From contig JACPVI010000078.1 of the NCBI GenBank assembly GCA_016191815.1, positions 1-64,000 of the forward strand: a stretch of DNA of 64,000 nt, written 5' to 3'. Under the pieces are notes generated by a model. It was not told the origin of the DNA. It searched no databases and worked only from the letters and a program-made list of their open reading frames with translations. Source of the DNA: Myxococcales bacterium (lineage in GTDB: Bacteria > Myxococcota > Myxococcia > Myxococcales > Myxococcaceae). The translations under genes and the position numbers were made by a program. This document shows, piece after piece, positions 62,101-64,000 of the stretch (position 1 is the stretch's first letter; each line of letters begins with the position of its first letter).

Positions 62101-63069
62101 TCAAGACTCCTGATCGACTCCACCCAGCTTCAGTTCGTAAAAATCGTAAGCTGTAGCTCGTGCGCCAAAGCTCTCCTTCCATTGAGCCAGCCCTGCGTTC
62201 AGTACGCGTCCTTCCTCGACGGTCGAAATTCCGAAATCGAAGAACCGCCGGTCCTGAAAGACTCTCGTAAGTAGGTGATCGATTATCGAGTCCGCCGCGC
62301 CCAATTCCCGGCCCGCGTCGCTCGCCGCGATGTACTGCGCGTGGACGGCGACTCCCGAGTCATAGGCGACCACGCCCGCCAGAAGCTGATCGCCCCTCGA
62401 AACCGTGAACAGGCGAATGTTTTCCGGGAAGCGCGAGGCGAGCAGCGACATCTCCTCGCCGGAGTGAACCGGGGACACCCCATGTCGCTCTCTTAGGACC
62501 TCCGCCTCGAGCGCCATGAATGGGGCAAAGTCTCGAGACTCCACGGGCGTGAGACCGTTCTTCTTCGCCCGATTGAGCGACCACTTCCTCCCTTTCGTGC
62601 GCCTGGGCGCTGGGCTGGCCCGAAGGTCCACCGTTTGCGACAAGTCCCGTCGGGAGAGCGAAAAGCCCATCCGGAAAAGTGCGTACGAATCCTCTTCCGC
62701 AGGCTGTCGATGATAGATATGCGGAATCGCCTTGTAGATGAACTTGCGTATTCCCGCGCGCCGCAGCCAATCAACGGCAGCGTCGAAAACTCGCAACATG
62801 AGCTCGGCGGTCATATCACCGTCACTGAGAAAACCTCCGTACGTCAGACCGCCGTGGCTGACCAGCACGTCATCGACCCTGTTGGCCGGGAGAATCGCGA
62901 CCACTCGAGCGCCCTCGTAGACGAGCAGCGACGAGTCCGTGAATCGGTGTGCGTGGTACTCAAGGTAGTTGCGGTCGAAGAGGAAGCTTGCGTTCTTCGA
63001 CCGCATCACGAATTGGTTCCACCCGGCTCGGTCGGCCTCTGAGTAGGGTCGAACGCTGAGCGATGACAC
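62101..63069 (-). CDS. FemAB/GNAT-like acyltransferase
   Basis: The 322-residue protein has a tandem-GNAT appearance. The N-terminal half contains SKNASFLFDRNYLEYHAHRF and VSHGGLTYGGFLSDG. The C-terminal half has LFTVSRGDQLLAGVVAYDSG and a hydrophobic end typical of Acetyltransf_6/FemAB proteins. Such proteins transfer acyl or aminoacyl groups to sugars. It lies nine bases downstream of the beta-helix acyltransferase gene, so the two are co-transcribed. Confidence 0.78.
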   Translation of the reverse strand: MSSLSVRPYSEADRAGWNQFVMRSKNASFLFDRNYLEYHAHRFTDSSLLVYEGARVVAILPANRVDDVLVSHGGLTYGGFLSDGDMTAELMLRVFDAAVDWLRRAGIRKFIYKAIPHIYHRQPAEEDSYALFRMGFSLSRRDLSQTVDLRASPAPRRTKGRKWSLNRAKKNGLTPVESRDFAPFMALEAEVLRERHGVSPVHSGEEMSLLASRFPENIRLFTVSRGDQLLAGVVAYDSGVAVHAQYIAASDAGRELGAADSIIDHLLTRVFQDRRFFDFGISTVEEGRVLNAGLAQWKESFGARATAYDFYELKLGGVDQES

Positions 63070-63078
63070 GGCGACCCC

Positions 63079-63768
63079 TTAGCTCCTGAGTATTTCCGGG
63101 ACCTTGAAGGTGTCAAAGCTATCCTTCTCGAGCGCTTTCGCCGGGTTCCCTACGTACACTCTTCTTGGCTCGGTGTTCTTCACCACCACCGCGCCTGCAC
63201 CGATGACGTCGTCCTGCGCCACGCGTAGGTTGTCACCGACGGAGCTGTTCACTCCCATGAATGTGTAGTCCCCGATTTCACAGTAGCCGGAAATCACTAC
63301 GTGCGAGGATGCAAATACATGGTTGCCGATTCGCGTTCGGTGGCCGAGGTGGTTCCCGCTCCAGAGGACGACATTGTCCCCGACGGTCACCTGATGCTGA
63401 AGCACGTTGTTCTCGAAGATGAAGCAGTTCTCGCCGAGTTGCACGTTTCTCCACACGAAGGCGTGGGAGCTGACGTAGGAGACGCACTGATAACCCTTCT
63501 TCTTGGTCTCTCGAAACAATCGAGCTCGAAGCCGATTGAGAAACGTCGAGGAAATGGCGACGTGGGCGCGGAACTCGCGCGGGTCATAGCGGCTCTCGAT
63601 TTCCTCGAACGGGATCACGGGCAGTCCAAATAGCTCCGTCTTCTTGAGATACGCCGCTTCCGCACTGAAGGCGACGACCTGGTGCGGTGAATCGTGGGTG
63701 AAGTACTCGTATGCGATCTCTGCAGACTCGCCGTCGCCGACCACGACAATCTTCTCTGCTGAGGACAT
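63079..63768 (-). CDS. sugar O-acyltransferase, left-handed beta-helix (NeuD/PglD type)
   Basis: The 229-residue protein has an N-terminal nucleotide-sugar-type fold (VVVGDGESAEIAYEYF) and hexapeptide repeats (IGNHVFASSHVVISG, IGDYTFMGVNSSVGDN, VIGAGAVVVKN). It ends YVGNPAKAL, the coenzyme A site region. This is the NeuD/PglD layout for O- or N-acetylation of sugars. A perfect AAAGGAG seven bases upstream fixes the start at ATG 63768. Confidence 0.88.
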   Translation of the reverse strand: MSSAEKIVVVGDGESAEIAYEYFTHDSPHQVVAFSAEAAYLKKTELFGLPVIPFEEIESRYDPREFRAHVAISSTFLNRLRARLFRETKKKGYQCVSYVSSHAFVWRNVQLGENCFIFENNVLQHQVTVGDNVVLWSGNHLGHRTRIGNHVFASSHVVISGYCEIGDYTFMGVNSSVGDNLRVAQDDVIGAGAVVVKNTEPRRVYVGNPAKALEKDSFDTFKVPEILRS

Positions 63769-63781
63769 CGGGCATCTCCTT

Positions 63782-64000
63782 TCAGATGCGGAGGCTCGGA
63801 CGGAGATTGTGCTCGAGCCAGGTGACGATACGTCGGTTGTAATCGACGCGATGGCTCGGCCGTCCACCGGAAGGGAAGTTGTGCGACGCCCCATCGTAGA
63901 CGACCAGTTCGACCGGGGTGTTGCTGCGCGTCAGGGCGGAGTGAAAAAACTCTTGTGACTGACCGAGCGGGCAGCGCCGGTCGTTCGTGCCGTGGAGCAG
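63782..64000 (-). CDS. alpha/beta hydrolase, C-terminal part (runs off right edge)
   Basis: Seventy-two residues remain, ending at a TGA at 63782. The catalytic acid segment LHGTNDRRCPLGQSQEFF and the active His in YDGASHNFPSGGRP, with a final helix IVTWLEHNL, match the C-terminus of prolyl-oligopeptidase/S9-like hydrolases. The nucleophile serine lies beyond the window. It is 13 bases upstream of the acyltransferase gene on the same strand and may act as a deacylase or esterase for the glycan. Confidence 0.75.
   Translation of the reverse strand: MLHGTNDRRCPLGQSQEFFHSALTRSNTPVELVVYDGASHNFPSGGRPSHRVDYNRRIVTWLEHNLRPSLRI

Noticed and set aside
63769-63894. Upstream extension of the beta-helix acyltransferase
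   Set aside because: It overlaps the hydrolase C-terminus in another frame. A perfect Shine-Dalgarno marks ATG 63768.
1-64000. tRNA, rRNA, CRISPR array, insertion sequence or prophage
   Set aside because: I scanned by eye for cloverleaf-like arms, regularly spaced repeats, transposase motifs and phage genes and found none. A dedicated covariance or profile search could still reveal small RNAs.

Overview
This window is GC-rich, with strong G/C preference at third codon positions over most of its length. It is packed with gene families typical of Myxococcota: a DUF222-like HNH endonuclease, TPR/DUF3857/transglutaminase proteins, a Hanks-type Ser/Thr kinase, large lipoproteins, PEGA-domain proteins and a Pro-rich coiled-coil protein. 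A myxobacterial or close deltaproteobacterial chromosome is the best reading; this is inferred from gene content, as no rRNA marker is present. No tRNA, rRNA, CRISPR array, insertion sequence or prophage was recognised.

Layout. 1-381: N-terminal part of an HNH-type endonuclease running off the left edge, followed by about 700 bp with no convincing gene. 1078-6306: a small helical protein coupled to a GT39-like membrane protein, then a 1220-aa TPR-DUF3857-transglutaminase protein. 6316-14400: an SQR-like flavoprotein, a DUF4173-like membrane protein, and an operon of a beta-barrel protein plus a 1272-aa zincin lipoprotein. 14517-20168: a divergent pair of large unassigned proteins, one with a possible clan-CD-like His/Cys dyad, the other with a seven-copy repeat and a peptidoglycan-binding-like domain. 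20195-20703: a frameshifted PD-(D/E)XK-like gene. 20749-29754: a Lol/MacB-like export system (two permeases, LolA-like protein, beta-barrel, ATPase, PEGA protein, nitrilase-fold enzyme), split by a MazF-type toxin-antitoxin pair and an opposite-strand alpha/beta hydrolase.

29768-36388: an Fe-S uracil-DNA glycosylase, a membrane-anchored Ser/Thr kinase, and a second TPR/DUF3857/transglutaminase-fold lipoprotein that has lost its catalytic Cys and His. 36409-48352: housekeeping and small accessory genes (Uma2 nuclease, HemW, coiled-coil protein, two-domain M16 peptidase, paired lipoproteins, PrmA, RsmE, GlsB-like protein, RDD protein). 48425-51340: an unusual MshEN-GAF-like-HEAT protein.

51337-64000: a surface-polysaccharide cluster. 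A rightward set of largely overlapping genes (GT2, FkbM methyltransferase, asparagine synthetase, two GT4, two SAM methyltransferases, GT2) faces a leftward set (alpha/beta hydrolase, left-handed beta-helix acyltransferase, FemAB/GNAT-like protein, TylF-like methyltransferase, GH43/GH130-like propeller protein). Base composition becomes visibly less GC-rich from about 56 kb rightwards, as is common for laterally exchanged glycan loci. The cluster probably makes an amidated, methylated and acylated glycan, and it continues beyond the right edge.

Most likely sources of new biology: the divergent pair at 14.5-20.2 kb, the split export system with its coupled nitrilase, the active/inactive transglutaminase paralogue pair, and the MshEN-GAF-HEAT fusion.
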